Assembly (NCBI RefSeq): GCF_028561755.1
Contig: NZ_JAQQTD010000002.1
Coordinates: forward strand, 124,001 to 188,000
Length of the DNA stretch: 64,000 nucleotides
Source of the DNA: Altibacter sp. HG106
GTDB taxonomy: Bacteria > Bacteroidota > Bacteroidia > Flavobacteriales > Flavobacteriaceae
Direction: 5' to 3'
Shown here: positions 24,897-33,263 of the stretch, in pieces
Numbering within the stretch: position 1 is the stretch's first letter
How the letters are laid out: the number at the start of each line of letters is the position of its first letter
Made by a program: the position numbers and the translations under genes
Notes under the pieces: generated by a model
What the model was told of the DNA's origin: nothing
Database searches by the model: none
What the model saw: the letters and a program-made list of their open reading frames with translations, nothing else

Positions 24897-25579
24897 ATCT
24901 GGAGCAATTTTTAAATGAATTTACAGCTGCATTTCAAGACGGCTCAATTTTAAGTTTAGGAATAGCTTTTGTGGCAGGCTTGATTTCAAGTGGCATTTGT
25001 CCTTGCACGTTACCTGTTGGACTTGGGTTTGCAGGTTATATTGGTAGTACTTCTGTGCGAGAATCAAAAACAGGCTTTGCAGTAACGTTTTCATTTTTTA
25101 TCGGCATAGTATTTTGTTTGACATTATTAGGGGCAATTGCAGGCTATTCTGGAATTTTCTTGACTGAAATATTTGGTAAATATTGGACTTTAAGTATGGC
25201 AATAATTTCGTTAATCGCAGCAGGAATTGCATTTTACGGACCATATTTACGTGTAAAACACCTTGAATCCTTACGAATACCAGGAATTGGTGGTTCATTC
25301 ATTTATGGATTTATATTTAGTTTAGGTACAGCAGCCGCACCTCTATTGCTCTTATTGTCTTTTGCAGTTGCAAAAGCGAATTTAATATATGGTCTACTTC
25401 TCGCCTTGTGCTTTGGTATTGGAAGAGGACTTCCTTTTTTGGTTGTAGGTCTTTTTTCAAGTTCTGTTTCAAAACTTGCCAAATTGTCTTGGTTGAGAAA
25501 AAGTATTCAAATAATGAGTGCCCTCGCTCTTCTATATTTAAGTTTCTATTTCTTTAGGATCTTCAGCTTTTATCTATAA
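24893..25579 (+). CDS. CcdA/DsbD-like membrane protein
   Basis: A 228-residue protein with six membrane helices and the motif SGICPCTLPVGLGFAGY, the redox-active entry of the CcdA/DsbD transmembrane family. Instead of the usual second Cys in the fourth helix, SLGTAAAPLLLLLSF is seen, so the usual thiol-relay Cys pair is incomplete. It may have changed from reductant transfer to mercury transport, as proposed for some CcdA-like MerT substitutes; this is inference. The start overlaps the stop of the MerP-like gene. It ends the first mercury-type operon. Confidence 0.78.
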   Translation: MNLEQFLNEFTAAFQDGSILSLGIAFVAGLISSGICPCTLPVGLGFAGYIGSTSVRESKTGFAVTFSFFIGIVFCLTLLGAIAGYSGIFLTEIFGKYWTLSMAIISLIAAGIAFYGPYLRVKHLESLRIPGIGGSFIYGFIFSLGTAAAPLLLLLSFAVAKANLIYGLLLALCFGIGRGLPFLVVGLFSSSVSKLAKLSWLRKSIQIMSALALLYLSFYFFRIFSFYL

Positions 25580-25650
25580 TTAGTTTTCACCCACAAGACG
25601 TAATTAACACCAAAATACCTAAAATTTCTCTATTGCTTAAGAACTATGTT

Positions 25651-25690
25651 TTTAAGTATTTGCTTAAATACGTAATTAATTATACCTTAG
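25651..25690 (+). promoter_or_regulatory. promoter with operator of arsR-merTP operon
   Basis: TTTG at 25659-25662 and TACCTTAG at 25683-25690 match the Bacteroidetes -33/-7 pattern with a 20-bp spacer. The inverted repeat TTTAAG-N6-CTTAAA (25651-25668) overlaps the -33 element, as expected for repression by the ArsR protein encoded 19 bp downstream. Confidence 0.5.
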
Positions 25691-25708
25691 TTCGCCTAAA
25701 TAATTATT

Positions 25709-26080
25709 ATGAAAATGGAAATTTCTTGTACGAGAGCTGAAGCTGACCATAAGCAGTTGCTAAACTGCAAAACGGTCATTGATGGTATGACCAATGATTT
25801 CGATAAAATAACAAAACTACTATCCATCTCAGGTAATGAGGTTCGTTTGAAAATTCTATTTCTCTTAAATATGGAAAAAGAACTGTGTCCTTGTGATTTA
25901 TCCGACATTTTAGGTATGAGTGTTCCCGCGGTTTCACAGCATATACGAAAAATGAAAGATGCAGCTATTATAAGCTCAAGGCGAGAAGGACAAACCCTAT
26001 ACTATTCATTGAACGAGGATGAGACGGATATTCTGGATAGTATTTTTAAGTCAATTAAATTAAAAAGAAAAACAGCATAA
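25709..26080 (+). CDS. ArsR-family metal repressor
   Basis: A 123-residue winged-helix repressor. ELCPCDLSDILGMSVPAVSQ corresponds to the ELCVCDL metal site and recognition helix of ArsR/CadC proteins, and SSRREGQTLYYSLN is the wing. Two more cysteines lie in the N-terminal extension (SCTRAEAD, LLNCKTV), as in CadC-type soft-metal sensors. It precedes merTP by 10 bp and would release the promoter on binding Hg2+, Cd2+ or As(III). Given the neighbours, mercury is most likely; canonical MerR is absent. Confidence 0.88.
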   Translation: MKMEISCTRAEADHKQLLNCKTVIDGMTNDFDKITKLLSISGNEVRLKILFLLNMEKELCPCDLSDILGMSVPAVSQHIRKMKDAAIISSRREGQTLYYSLNEDETDILDSIFKSIKLKRKTA

Positions 26081-26090
26081 ATTTTTAATA

Positions 26091-26699
26091 ATGAGTACCG
26101 TAATAACATCGAAAAATGCAGCTTATACAGGTTTGTTTGCTGCTGTAGCTGCATCATCTTGTTGCATACCACCAGTTATTGCATTAATTGCCGGCGTTGG
26201 GGGAAGTGCATCGGCTTTATCTTGGATGGAACCTTTTAGACCCTATTTAATTGGTATCGCTGTCGTAGCAATTGGTTATGCGTGGTATGATTATCTAAAA
26301 CCGAAAAAAGCAGAGGATTGTTGTGAAGTGGATGCAAAGCCAAAGTGGTTTCAAACTAAAGGTTTTTTGTTAGGTATTATGCTATTTGCGGCTATATCAA
26401 TAAGCTTTCCTTACTACTCTCATATTTTCTATCCAAATAATGAGAAAGAAGTAGTTATAGTAAATCAATCCAATATCAATACGGTAAATTTTGATATAAA
26501 AGGGATGACTTGTGCAAGTTGCGAAGAGCACGTCAACCACGAAGTAAACAAGCTCGACGGAATTGTAACCTCAAAAGTGTCCTACGAAAATGGGAATGCC
26601 ATCATTGAATTTGACCAAACAAAAACGAATGAAACGGAAATCGAGAAAGCAATTAACTCAACAGGCTATAAAGTAACCGACAAAAAACAAACCAATTAG
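26091..26699 (+). CDS. merTP: mercuric transporter MerT-MerP fusion
   Basis: A 202-residue protein: three membrane helices with the MerT motif ASSCCIPP in the first (Cys 24-25) and a cytoplasmic cysteine pair (AEDCCEV, about 80). A periplasmic HMA domain like MerP follows (about 132-200; GMTCASC, 141 and 144). It would bind Hg2+ outside with the MerP part and pass it inward through the helix Cys pairs to a reductase. The flavoprotein gene follows by 1 bp. This fused form is known from Bacteroidetes mercury operons. Confidence 0.9.
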   Translation: MSTVITSKNAAYTGLFAAVAASSCCIPPVIALIAGVGGSASALSWMEPFRPYLIGIAVVAIGYAWYDYLKPKKAEDCCEVDAKPKWFQTKGFLLGIMLFAAISISFPYYSHIFYPNNEKEVVIVNQSNINTVNFDIKGMTCASCEEHVNHEVNKLDGIVTSKVSYENGNAIIEFDQTKTNETEIEKAINSTGYKVTDKKQTN

Positions 26700-26700
26700 T

Positions 26701-28047
26701 ATGAAAGAATATGATGTATTTATAATTGGTTCGGGAATGGCGGGAATGACTATCGCCAATAAGTGCGCCTCAAAAGGCCTGAAAGTCGGAATCACAGATG
26801 AATTACCGTATGGTGGTACTTGTGCTTTGAGAGGTTGTGACCCAAAAAAAGTGATTATAGGCGCTACAGAAGTACGGGATTTTGCCAAAAGGCTTAAAGG
26901 TATTGGCATTGATACCATACCTAAAGTAAATTGGAAGGACATAATGGCCTTTAAGCAAACCTTTGTGGATGAAATGCCACCAAAAATTGAAAAAGGATAT
27001 AAAAAGAATGGCATAGACACCTTTCATAGTTCAGCTAAATTCCTCTCAAAAAACACATTAGAAGTTGGAAATGACAAGGTAAAGGCCAACAAAATTGTAA
27101 TTGCATCGGGTTCAAAGCCAAGAGTTTTAGAATTTGAAGGCGGTCATTTTGCCAAATCCAGTACCGATTTCTTAAATTTAGAAGAATTGCCAAAATCGTT
27201 GTTATTTATCGGTGGTGGCCATATCGCCTTTGAGTTTGCACATATTGCAGCTCGATGTGGTGCAGAAGTTACTATTGTTCATCGTGGGGAAAATCCCTTG
27301 GAAAATTTTGAACAGGATATAGTAAAACATCTTGTTTCTGCCACAAAAGAGTTAGGCATAAAACTTATTCTTAATACAGATGTTACCGCTATTGAGAAAG
27401 TGGATGGCCAGCATCGCGTAGAGGGTAAATCCGCAGGGAAAATAGAATATTTTGAAGCTGAAGCTGTCTTTAATTCTGCCGGACGACAACCTGCGATATT
27501 TGATTTGGATATGGACAAAGCCAATATAGCTTATACTAAAAAAGGTGTTACCGTTAACGAATATCTTCAAAGTACTTCAAACCCTCATATTTATGCATCG
27601 GGCGATGCGGCAGATTCGGAAGGTTTGCCATTAACGCCGGTTGCGGTCTTGGAAGGTCATACGGTTGCTTCAAATATCATCAAGGGCAATTCTAAAGAAG
27701 TAAGTTATCCACCTATGCCAACGGTAGTTTTTACTTTGCCTACTATGGCATCTGTTGGCTATACTGAATCGAAAGCGAAAGAGCTGAATTACAATATTCG
27801 AGTAAATTTTGAGGAAGTTGGCAGTTGGTTTAATGCCAAAAGATTGAATGTAAAAGAATATGCATTCAAAACTATCGTTGACGAAGAAACTCAAACAATT
27901 TTGGGTGCGCATCTAATCGGACCACATACAGAAGAAACAATCAATCTTTTAGCAATGGCCATAAAAACAAAGATGCAAGTCAATGAGATTAGAACAATGA
28001 TTTTCTCATATCCAACATTAGCTTCGGACATACCACATATGCTTTAA
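26701..28047 (+). CDS. MerA-like pyridine-nucleotide disulfide oxidoreductase lacking the C-terminal Cys pair
   Basis: A 448-residue flavoprotein with FAD motif IIGSGMAGMT, redox pair GGTCALRGCDPKK (Cys 41 and 46), NAD(P)-binding GGGHIAFEFAH and second FAD motif IYASGDAAD. This is the MerA/lipoamide dehydrogenase family, and its place after merTP suggests Hg2+ reduction to Hg0. However, MerA normally ends with a vicinal Cys pair that receives Hg2+; here the chain ends SDIPHML with none, and there is no N-terminal HMA domain. The His/Glu pair of lipoamide dehydrogenases is also missing. Either it uses another Cys source (next gene) or reduces something else. Confidence 0.8.
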   Translation: MKEYDVFIIGSGMAGMTIANKCASKGLKVGITDELPYGGTCALRGCDPKKVIIGATEVRDFAKRLKGIGIDTIPKVNWKDIMAFKQTFVDEMPPKIEKGYKKNGIDTFHSSAKFLSKNTLEVGNDKVKANKIVIASGSKPRVLEFEGGHFAKSSTDFLNLEELPKSLLFIGGGHIAFEFAHIAARCGAEVTIVHRGENPLENFEQDIVKHLVSATKELGIKLILNTDVTAIEKVDGQHRVEGKSAGKIEYFEAEAVFNSAGRQPAIFDLDMDKANIAYTKKGVTVNEYLQSTSNPHIYASGDAADSEGLPLTPVAVLEGHTVASNIIKGNSKEVSYPPMPTVVFTLPTMASVGYTESKAKELNYNIRVNFEEVGSWFNAKRLNVKEYAFKTIVDEETQTILGAHLIGPHTEETINLLAMAIKTKMQVNEIRTMIFSYPTLASDIPHML

Positions 28048-28058
28048 TCAAAAATTGA

Positions 28059-28265
28059 ATGGAAACTATATTAAAATCTGAAATAACCTGCCCAAACTGC
28101 GGGCATAAAAAAATAGAGGAAATGCCAACGGAGTCCTGTCAATTCTTTTACGAATGTGAGAATTGTAAAAAAGTATTACGACCAAAAGAAGGCGATTGTT
28201 GTGTTTATTGCTCCTATGGAACAGTTCCTTGTCCACCAATTCAAGAAAACAAATATTGTTGCTAA
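28059..28265 (+). CDS. GDCCVxC-domain small Cys-rich protein
   Basis: A 68-residue protein with eleven cysteines: CPNC (11, 14), C27, CENC (33, 36), GDCCVYC (47, 48, 51), C58, and a terminal CC (67, 68). GDCCVxC proteins are known as small (seleno)proteins in mercury gene neighbourhoods; this copy is the all-Cys form. The first part looks like a zinc ribbon. The terminal CC resembles the pair missing from the adjacent MerA-like enzyme. It lies 11 bp after that gene and ends the operon. A role in passing Hg2+ to the reductase is inferred. Confidence 0.82.
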   Translation: METILKSEITCPNCGHKKIEEMPTESCQFFYECENCKKVLRPKEGDCCVYCSYGTVPCPPIQENKYCC

Positions 28266-28280
28266 CATCTGAACAATCTT

Positions 28281-28315
28281 TGCACAACCTGTGCATCGAT
28301 TAATTTGTATCTTTG
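28281..28315 (+). promoter_or_regulatory. promoter region of czc block
   Basis: TGCACA-ACC-TGTGCA (28281-28295) is a perfect 6-3-6 inverted repeat, and TATCTTTG (28308-28315) fits the -7 consensus TAnnTTTG. A TTTG at 28279-28282 is 25 bp upstream of it, a little far for a -33 element. The start codon at 28325 is 9 bp downstream. Confidence 0.4.
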
Positions 28316-28324
28316 TTAAAATTT

Positions 28325-28720
28325 ATGAAAACACTTTTTTCCATATCAATGTCGCTATTATTCTTTTTTCAGGGAATTAGTCTTGATATGGACTTTTGTG
28401 GGCCAATTAAAGAAATTTCAAGCATCGTAACCCATTACCAGGACCATAAAGTTTATGGTGACTCTTTCCTCGATTATGTAGTTGAGGATTACTTTGGTAA
28501 GGAAGCAAAAGATGAAAGGCACCACAATGACACTGATAAGGAGAATGCACCTGTACATAGCCATCATCAATGTTGTCATCCCTTAGTTTTGTTTGCTGCA
28601 AATAAAAATACCGATACAACAAATCGGTTAAAGTTTGAAGATAAAAAGCAATTTAGTTTATATAAGGTAAACTTCACTTCCAGATATCTGGAATCCCTAT
28701 TCCAACCCCCTAAAGTATAA
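28325..28720 (+). CDS. HYC_CC_PP-like small secreted protein
   Basis: A 131-residue protein starting at the ATG at 28325. It has a signal segment (about 4-19), DMDFCGP, a His-rich stretch (RHHNDTD, HSHHQCCHP), and a terminal QPPKV. This spacing of Cys, Cys-Cys and Pro-Pro copies that of the HYC_CC_PP protein at 1126, though the HYC motif is not intact. Histidine and cysteine suggest Zn2+, Co2+ or Cd2+ binding outside the inner membrane. Like its relative, it lies directly upstream of an RND pump gene. Confidence 0.72.
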   Translation: MKTLFSISMSLLFFFQGISLDMDFCGPIKEISSIVTHYQDHKVYGDSFLDYVVEDYFGKEAKDERHHNDTDKENAPVHSHHQCCHPLVLFAANKNTDTTNRLKFEDKKQFSLYKVNFTSRYLESLFQPPKV

Positions 28721-28826
28721 TTCAGTTTTTTTAAGGATAGCTATATCCTATCGTGATGCTTTTCAAAATAAGTATCACATCATAAACGTATTGCATCTAT
28801 TTGCATTGCGAGGTTTAAACTGAATT
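28719..28826. promoter_or_regulatory. structured leader of czcA
   Basis: AATTCAGTTT (28719-28728) and its perfect complement (28817-28826) enclose smaller inverted repeats: GGATA-GCTA-TATCC at 28735-28748, and a GTGAT...ATCAC pair. The leader of the RND gene can thus fold into one large closed structure. It could be an attenuator or contain operators. Nothing here proves a function. Confidence 0.35.
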
Positions 28827-28838
28827 AATACTTTTTCT

Positions 28839-31800
28839 ATGATTAACAAAATCATTTCATTTTCCATTAATAACAAGTTTATTATTGGGCTCTTTATAGT
28901 GGCGCTTGTGGGTACGGGCATTTGGTCTATGGCCACTATAAACTTGGGTTCTGTACCCGATATTACCAACAACCAAGTACAGGTTATTACTGTTGCCCCA
29001 AATTTAGGTACTGAAGATATTGAGCAATTTGTCACCTACCCTGTGGAATTGGCAATGGCCAACCTTCCTGACGTTATCGAGCTACGTTCCGTATCCCGAT
29101 TTGGGCTGTCTGTGGTTACTATTGTTTTTGAGGATGAAGCGGGTACCTACCTACCCCGGCAATTGGTGCAAGAAAAATTAACCGAAGTTTCAGGGGAAAT
29201 CCCCGAAGGCTTCGGCGAGCCATTTATGGCACCCATAACTACAGGTTTGGGCGAAATATTCCAATATACCTTAAAAGTAAAGGAAGGCTACGAAGAAAAA
29301 TACGATGCTATGGAGCTTCGTACCATTCAGGATTGGATTGTAAAGCGCCAGATGGCATTAGTTCCTGGGGTGGTTGAAGTTAATGCTTTTGGAGGCTACG
29401 TAAAGCAGTACGAAGTGGCCATAAACCCTGACAAACTAAAAAGTTTTGGCATTACAATGAATCAGGTTTTTGAAGCCCTTGAAATGAACAATGCCAATAC
29501 GGGAGGTGCTTATATTGAAAAAAACCACCAAGCCAATTTTATTCGTGGCGAGGGTTTAGCGCGTAGCCTTGAAGACTTGGAAAACACCGTTGTAACCAAT
29601 CAAAACGGAAGCCCAGTTTTGGTAAGGGACGTTGCCGAAAAAGTAGGCTTTGGCAATCAAGTGCGCTATGGTGCGTTTACCCAAGATGGACACGAAACTG
29701 TTGGTGGCCAAATTTTAATGCTTAAAGGCGAAAGCCCTGGCACTGTCATAGAAAATGTACAAGAGCGCATCAACGAAATTCAAAAATCGCTTCCAGAAGG
29801 TGTTTACATAGAGCCGTTTTTAAGCCGAAGTGAACTCATTGGAAGAACCACAAGTACCGTAGAAACAAATCTTATTGAAGGTTCACTTATCGTGATTTTT
29901 GTACTGGTATTGCTCTTGGGAAGTTTCCGTGGCGGATTGATAACAGCCTCTGTAATTCCGCTATCATTACTCTTTGCATTTATCCTGATGAAGCAATTTG
30001 GTGTATGGGCCAATTTAATGTCCTTGGGAGCAATCGATTTTGGAATCATTGTGGATGGTGCAGTTATTATTGTAGAAGGAATGGTATTCCACATCCATCA
30101 ACGGATGAAAAAATCAAAAGCAGCGATAGGTCAGGCCGAAATGGACGAAATCGCCTACGACTCGGCAAGTACAATGATGAATTCGGCATTTTTCGGACAG
30201 CTAATTATCCTTATCGTATTTACACCGATTCTCTTTTTGACCGGTGTTGAAGGAAAAATGTTCCGTCCAATGGCGTTTACTTTCGGATTTGCAGTTTTGG
30301 GAGCCATTATCCTTTGTCTTACCTACGTGCCAATGATTTCGTCAATGTTTCTCAAACCTGCCAAAAATCAGAATAGTTGGTTTGCCAGATTTGAAAACAA
30401 AATTGACAGGTTCAGTGATAAAATAATGTCCGGTTTAAACAGGGCGTATGTTCCCTTGCTCAATTTTGCACTTCGCTTTAGAGCTGGTGTGGTTATAGGT
30501 GCAGTCGCCTTATTATTGATTGCAGGATATATTTTCAGCAATATGGGTGGCGAATTCATACCCAAATTTGATGAGGGCGATATTGCATTTCAGGCCTTGA
30601 TAAAACCAGGTAGTAGTCTTACAGAATCTATAGAGGCATCAAAAAAACTTCAAAATTTAATCAATGAATTTCCTGAAGTAAAAACAGTGGTTTCCAGAAT
30701 AGGGGTCGCCGAAATTCCTACCGACCCAATGCCGATGGACATTGCCGATAGCTATATCATTCTTGAAAAGGATAAGAGCAAATGGACCAGTGCAGAGAGC
30801 AAGGACGAACTCATAGAAAAAATACAGGAAAAAATTTCAGTGGTTCCCGGTGTGAATTTCGTGTTTACGCAACCCGTGGAACTTCGTTTTAACGAATTGC
30901 TAACGGGTGTTCGTGAGGATGTGGCCATAAAGTTATATGGGGAAGATTTGGGCGTATTGGCAGACAAGGTTCAAGAAATCGCCGCGGTCATTAGGAGTGT
31001 TCCCGGAGCGGCCGACCTCAATGTGGAAGCTACGAGCGGTTTACCACAGATGACGGTAGCATACAATCGTGCAAAAATGGCTCAGTATGGAGTAACTGTT
31101 GATAAGCTAAATGATTATGTAAGTGCTGCATTTGCGGGAGAATCGGCAGGTGTGATTTTTGAGGGCGAAAAACGCTTTGATGTGGTTATTCGTTTGGCGA
31201 AAGAGTTTAGGCAAGACATTAATAATCTTAAAAATCTGTATATCGACCTACCAAGTGGTGCACAAGTACCTTTAAAAGAAGTTGCAAATATAAGTTACAA
31301 ACCAGGGCCAATGCAGATTTCAAGAGACAACACCTCGCGCCGTATTTCGGTAGGTGTCAACGTTCGTGGACGTGATGTAAAATCGATGGTTGAAGAAATT
31401 CAGCAAAAATTGGAAACAGATGTAAAACTGCCACCGGGCTATTTTGTAACCTACGGGGGTTCGTTCGAGAACTTACAGCGTGCATCAGACCGATTGATGA
31501 TTGTAGTACCTATCGCACTTTTTCTGATATTCATTTTGCTCTATTTCGCTTTGAGCTCGTTCTCACAATCACTAATGATTTATATGGCAGTGCCTCTGGC
31601 AGCCATTGGCGGAGTGTTTGCCCTTTGGATAAGGGGGATGCCATTCAGTATTTCAGCAGGAGTCGGTTTTATTGTACTCTTTGGGGTAGCGGTATTAAAT
31701 GGATTGGTACTGATAAACAAATTCAATGAACTAAAAGAAAGTGGAATGACAGACTTAAAAAAACGAATATACGAGGCAACGCACGAGCGCCTACGCCCTA

Positions 31801-33242
31801 TTTTATTAACGGCAACGGCGGCCATTATGGGCTTTATCCCTATGGCGCTTTCTACTTCGGGCGGTGCAGAAGTGCAGCGACCATTGGCAACGGTGGTAAT
31901 TGGAGGATTGCTCACAGCAACATTTTTAACACTTGTGGTCCTTCCAGTCTTGTATTATTGGTTGGAAGCTCGTAAGCAACGAAAGGATAACGGTAACGAC
32001 CCAAGCTATATTAACAAGAGTACTACTGTTTTGGTTGTGCTATTGAGCTTGGGAGGATTTTTAACCTCAAATTCAGTAAATGCGCAAGATAGCGGAATAG
32101 CACAGACTGTTACTTTGGAGGAAGCTATTTCTTTGGCAAAAGAAAATTATCCTTCCCTTAAGGAAAGTCAGTCTTTTATAGACCGTGAGCGGGCGATGAA
32201 AGGAACAAGTTTCGACCTTGGTAGTACGCAAATTTTTACGGGCAAGGAAGAATTCGGTAATGACCTGCCCGGTGTGCAAACTACCATTGGGGTGCAGCAG
32301 GGAAATATCGATTTGTTATCTGGTTTCTCAAAATCCAAGTTCTATAAGCAACGTGTTCAATTGGGTGAGAAGTTTTATGCCCTGAGCGAGCAACAATTAG
32401 TGCGTAATGTGATGCAAGCCTATGACCAGATAAATTATAACAAAGCCCAGTTGCGCTTCGCAGAACAATTGGATAGTGTATATAACAACTTCAAGACAGC
32501 TGCAGAACTGCGTTTTGATACAGGTGAAACCGGGAAGCTGGAATTTATCGCGGCTTCTTCTGAATATCAACAGATACAGGTCTTGAGACAGCAGGCCTAT
32601 GACGATATCGAGATTGCCAAAAGGGCGCTTAAACAGTATTTGGGGATTGACCAAGAAATTGAAACCGTTGGAGGTACTTACGAACCGTTGAATTATATGA
32701 GCGTTATAGATTCAACATCCATAGACAATAATCCATTGTTGCAATATTCTATGCAAAATGCCGAGGTGAGCAAAGCCAACGTTGGGGTCGAAAAATCCCA
32801 GTTTCTACCAAAGTTCAATTTGACCTATGGAAGACAAATCGTTGACGATGTTTCAGGGTTCAACACCTATCAAGCAGGTATAAGTATTCCGTTGTGGTTC
32901 TTTCCTCAAAAAGCAAGGGTCAAGGCTGCTAAAGCAGATGCTTTGGTGGCCGAGAACCAATATTTGGAACAAAAGGCAATAACCGAAAGCAGGGTGTCAC
33001 AATTGTTAAAATCATTGGAAAAAACCCAAAAAACGCTTAATTATTACCAAGAAGGTGCACTGGTTTTGGCCGAAGAGCAGATTACAACTGCAGAACTTGC
33101 TTCCAAAGAAGGCGAGATAGACTATGTAAACTATATCACGATTTTAAACAGTGCCATTCGCATAAAACAGAACCACTTACAATTTATTAACCAGTATAAT
33201 CAACAAGCCATTGAGTTACAGTATCAATTGGGCAATTTATAA
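28839..33242 (+). CDS. czcA: CzcA-type RND efflux pump fused to TolC-like outer-membrane factor
   Basis: A 1467-residue fusion. Residues 1-1045 form a full heavy-metal RND pump (VPDITNNQVQVITVAPNL early; DFGIIVDGAVIIVEGMV in the fourth helix, the CzcA signature; EATHERLRPILLTATAAIMG later). After a charged linker, a hydrophobic stretch ending SNSVNAQ (about 1055-1083) reads like an internal signal peptide. From 1083 to the end is a 385-residue TolC-type channel. The likely substrates are Zn2+, Co2+ or Cd2+. The fusion would need cleavage at the internal signal to reach two membranes. The adaptor gene follows by 21 bp. Such fusions are known among Bacteroidetes. Confidence 0.92.
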   Translation: MINKIISFSINNKFIIGLFIVALVGTGIWSMATINLGSVPDITNNQVQVITVAPNLGTEDIEQFVTYPVELAMANLPDVIELRSVSRFGLSVVTIVFEDEAGTYLPRQLVQEKLTEVSGEIPEGFGEPFMAPITTGLGEIFQYTLKVKEGYEEKYDAMELRTIQDWIVKRQMALVPGVVEVNAFGGYVKQYEVAINPDKLKSFGITMNQVFEALEMNNANTGGAYIEKNHQANFIRGEGLARSLEDLENTVVTNQNGSPVLVRDVAEKVGFGNQVRYGAFTQDGHETVGGQILMLKGESPGTVIENVQERINEIQKSLPEGVYIEPFLSRSELIGRTTSTVETNLIEGSLIVIFVLVLLLGSFRGGLITASVIPLSLLFAFILMKQFGVWANLMSLGAIDFGIIVDGAVIIVEGMVFHIHQRMKKSKAAIGQAEMDEIAYDSASTMMNSAFFGQLIILIVFTPILFLTGVEGKMFRPMAFTFGFAVLGAIILCLTYVPMISSMFLKPAKNQNSWFARFENKIDRFSDKIMSGLNRAYVPLLNFALRFRAGVVIGAVALLLIAGYIFSNMGGEFIPKFDEGDIAFQALIKPGSSLTESIEASKKLQNLINEFPEVKTVVSRIGVAEIPTDPMPMDIADSYIILEKDKSKWTSAESKDELIEKIQEKISVVPGVNFVFTQPVELRFNELLTGVREDVAIKLYGEDLGVLADKVQEIAAVIRSVPGAADLNVEATSGLPQMTVAYNRAKMAQYGVTVDKLNDYVSAAFAGESAGVIFEGEKRFDVVIRLAKEFRQDINNLKNLYIDLPSGAQVPLKEVANISYKPGPMQISRDNTSRRISVGVNVRGRDVKSMVEEIQQKLETDVKLPPGYFVTYGGSFENLQRASDRLMIVVPIALFLIFILLYFALSSFSQSLMIYMAVPLAAIGGVFALWIRGMPFSISAGVGFIVLFGVAVLNGLVLINKFNELKESGMTDLKKRIYEATHERLRPILLTATAAIMGFIPMALSTSGGAEVQRPLATVVIGGLLTATFLTLVVLPVLYYWLEARKQRKDNGNDPSYINKSTTVLVVLLSLGGFLTSNSVNAQDSGIAQTVTLEEAISLAKENYPSLKESQSFIDRERAMKGTSFDLGSTQIFTGKEEFGNDLPGVQTTIGVQQGNIDLLSGFSKSKFYKQRVQLGEKFYALSEQQLVRNVMQAYDQINYNKAQLRFAEQLDSVYNNFKTAAELRFDTGETGKLEFIAASSEYQQIQVLRQQAYDDIEIAKRALKQYLGIDQEIETVGGTYEPLNYMSVIDSTSIDNNPLLQYSMQNAEVSKANVGVEKSQFLPKFNLTYGRQIVDDVSGFNTYQAGISIPLWFFPQKARVKAAKADALVAENQYLEQKAITESRVSQLLKSLEKTQKTLNYYQEGALVLAEEQITTAELASKEGEIDYVNYITILNSAIRIKQNHLQFINQYNQQAIELQYQLGNL

Positions 33243-33263
33243 ACCTAAAAAAAGGAGAATATA

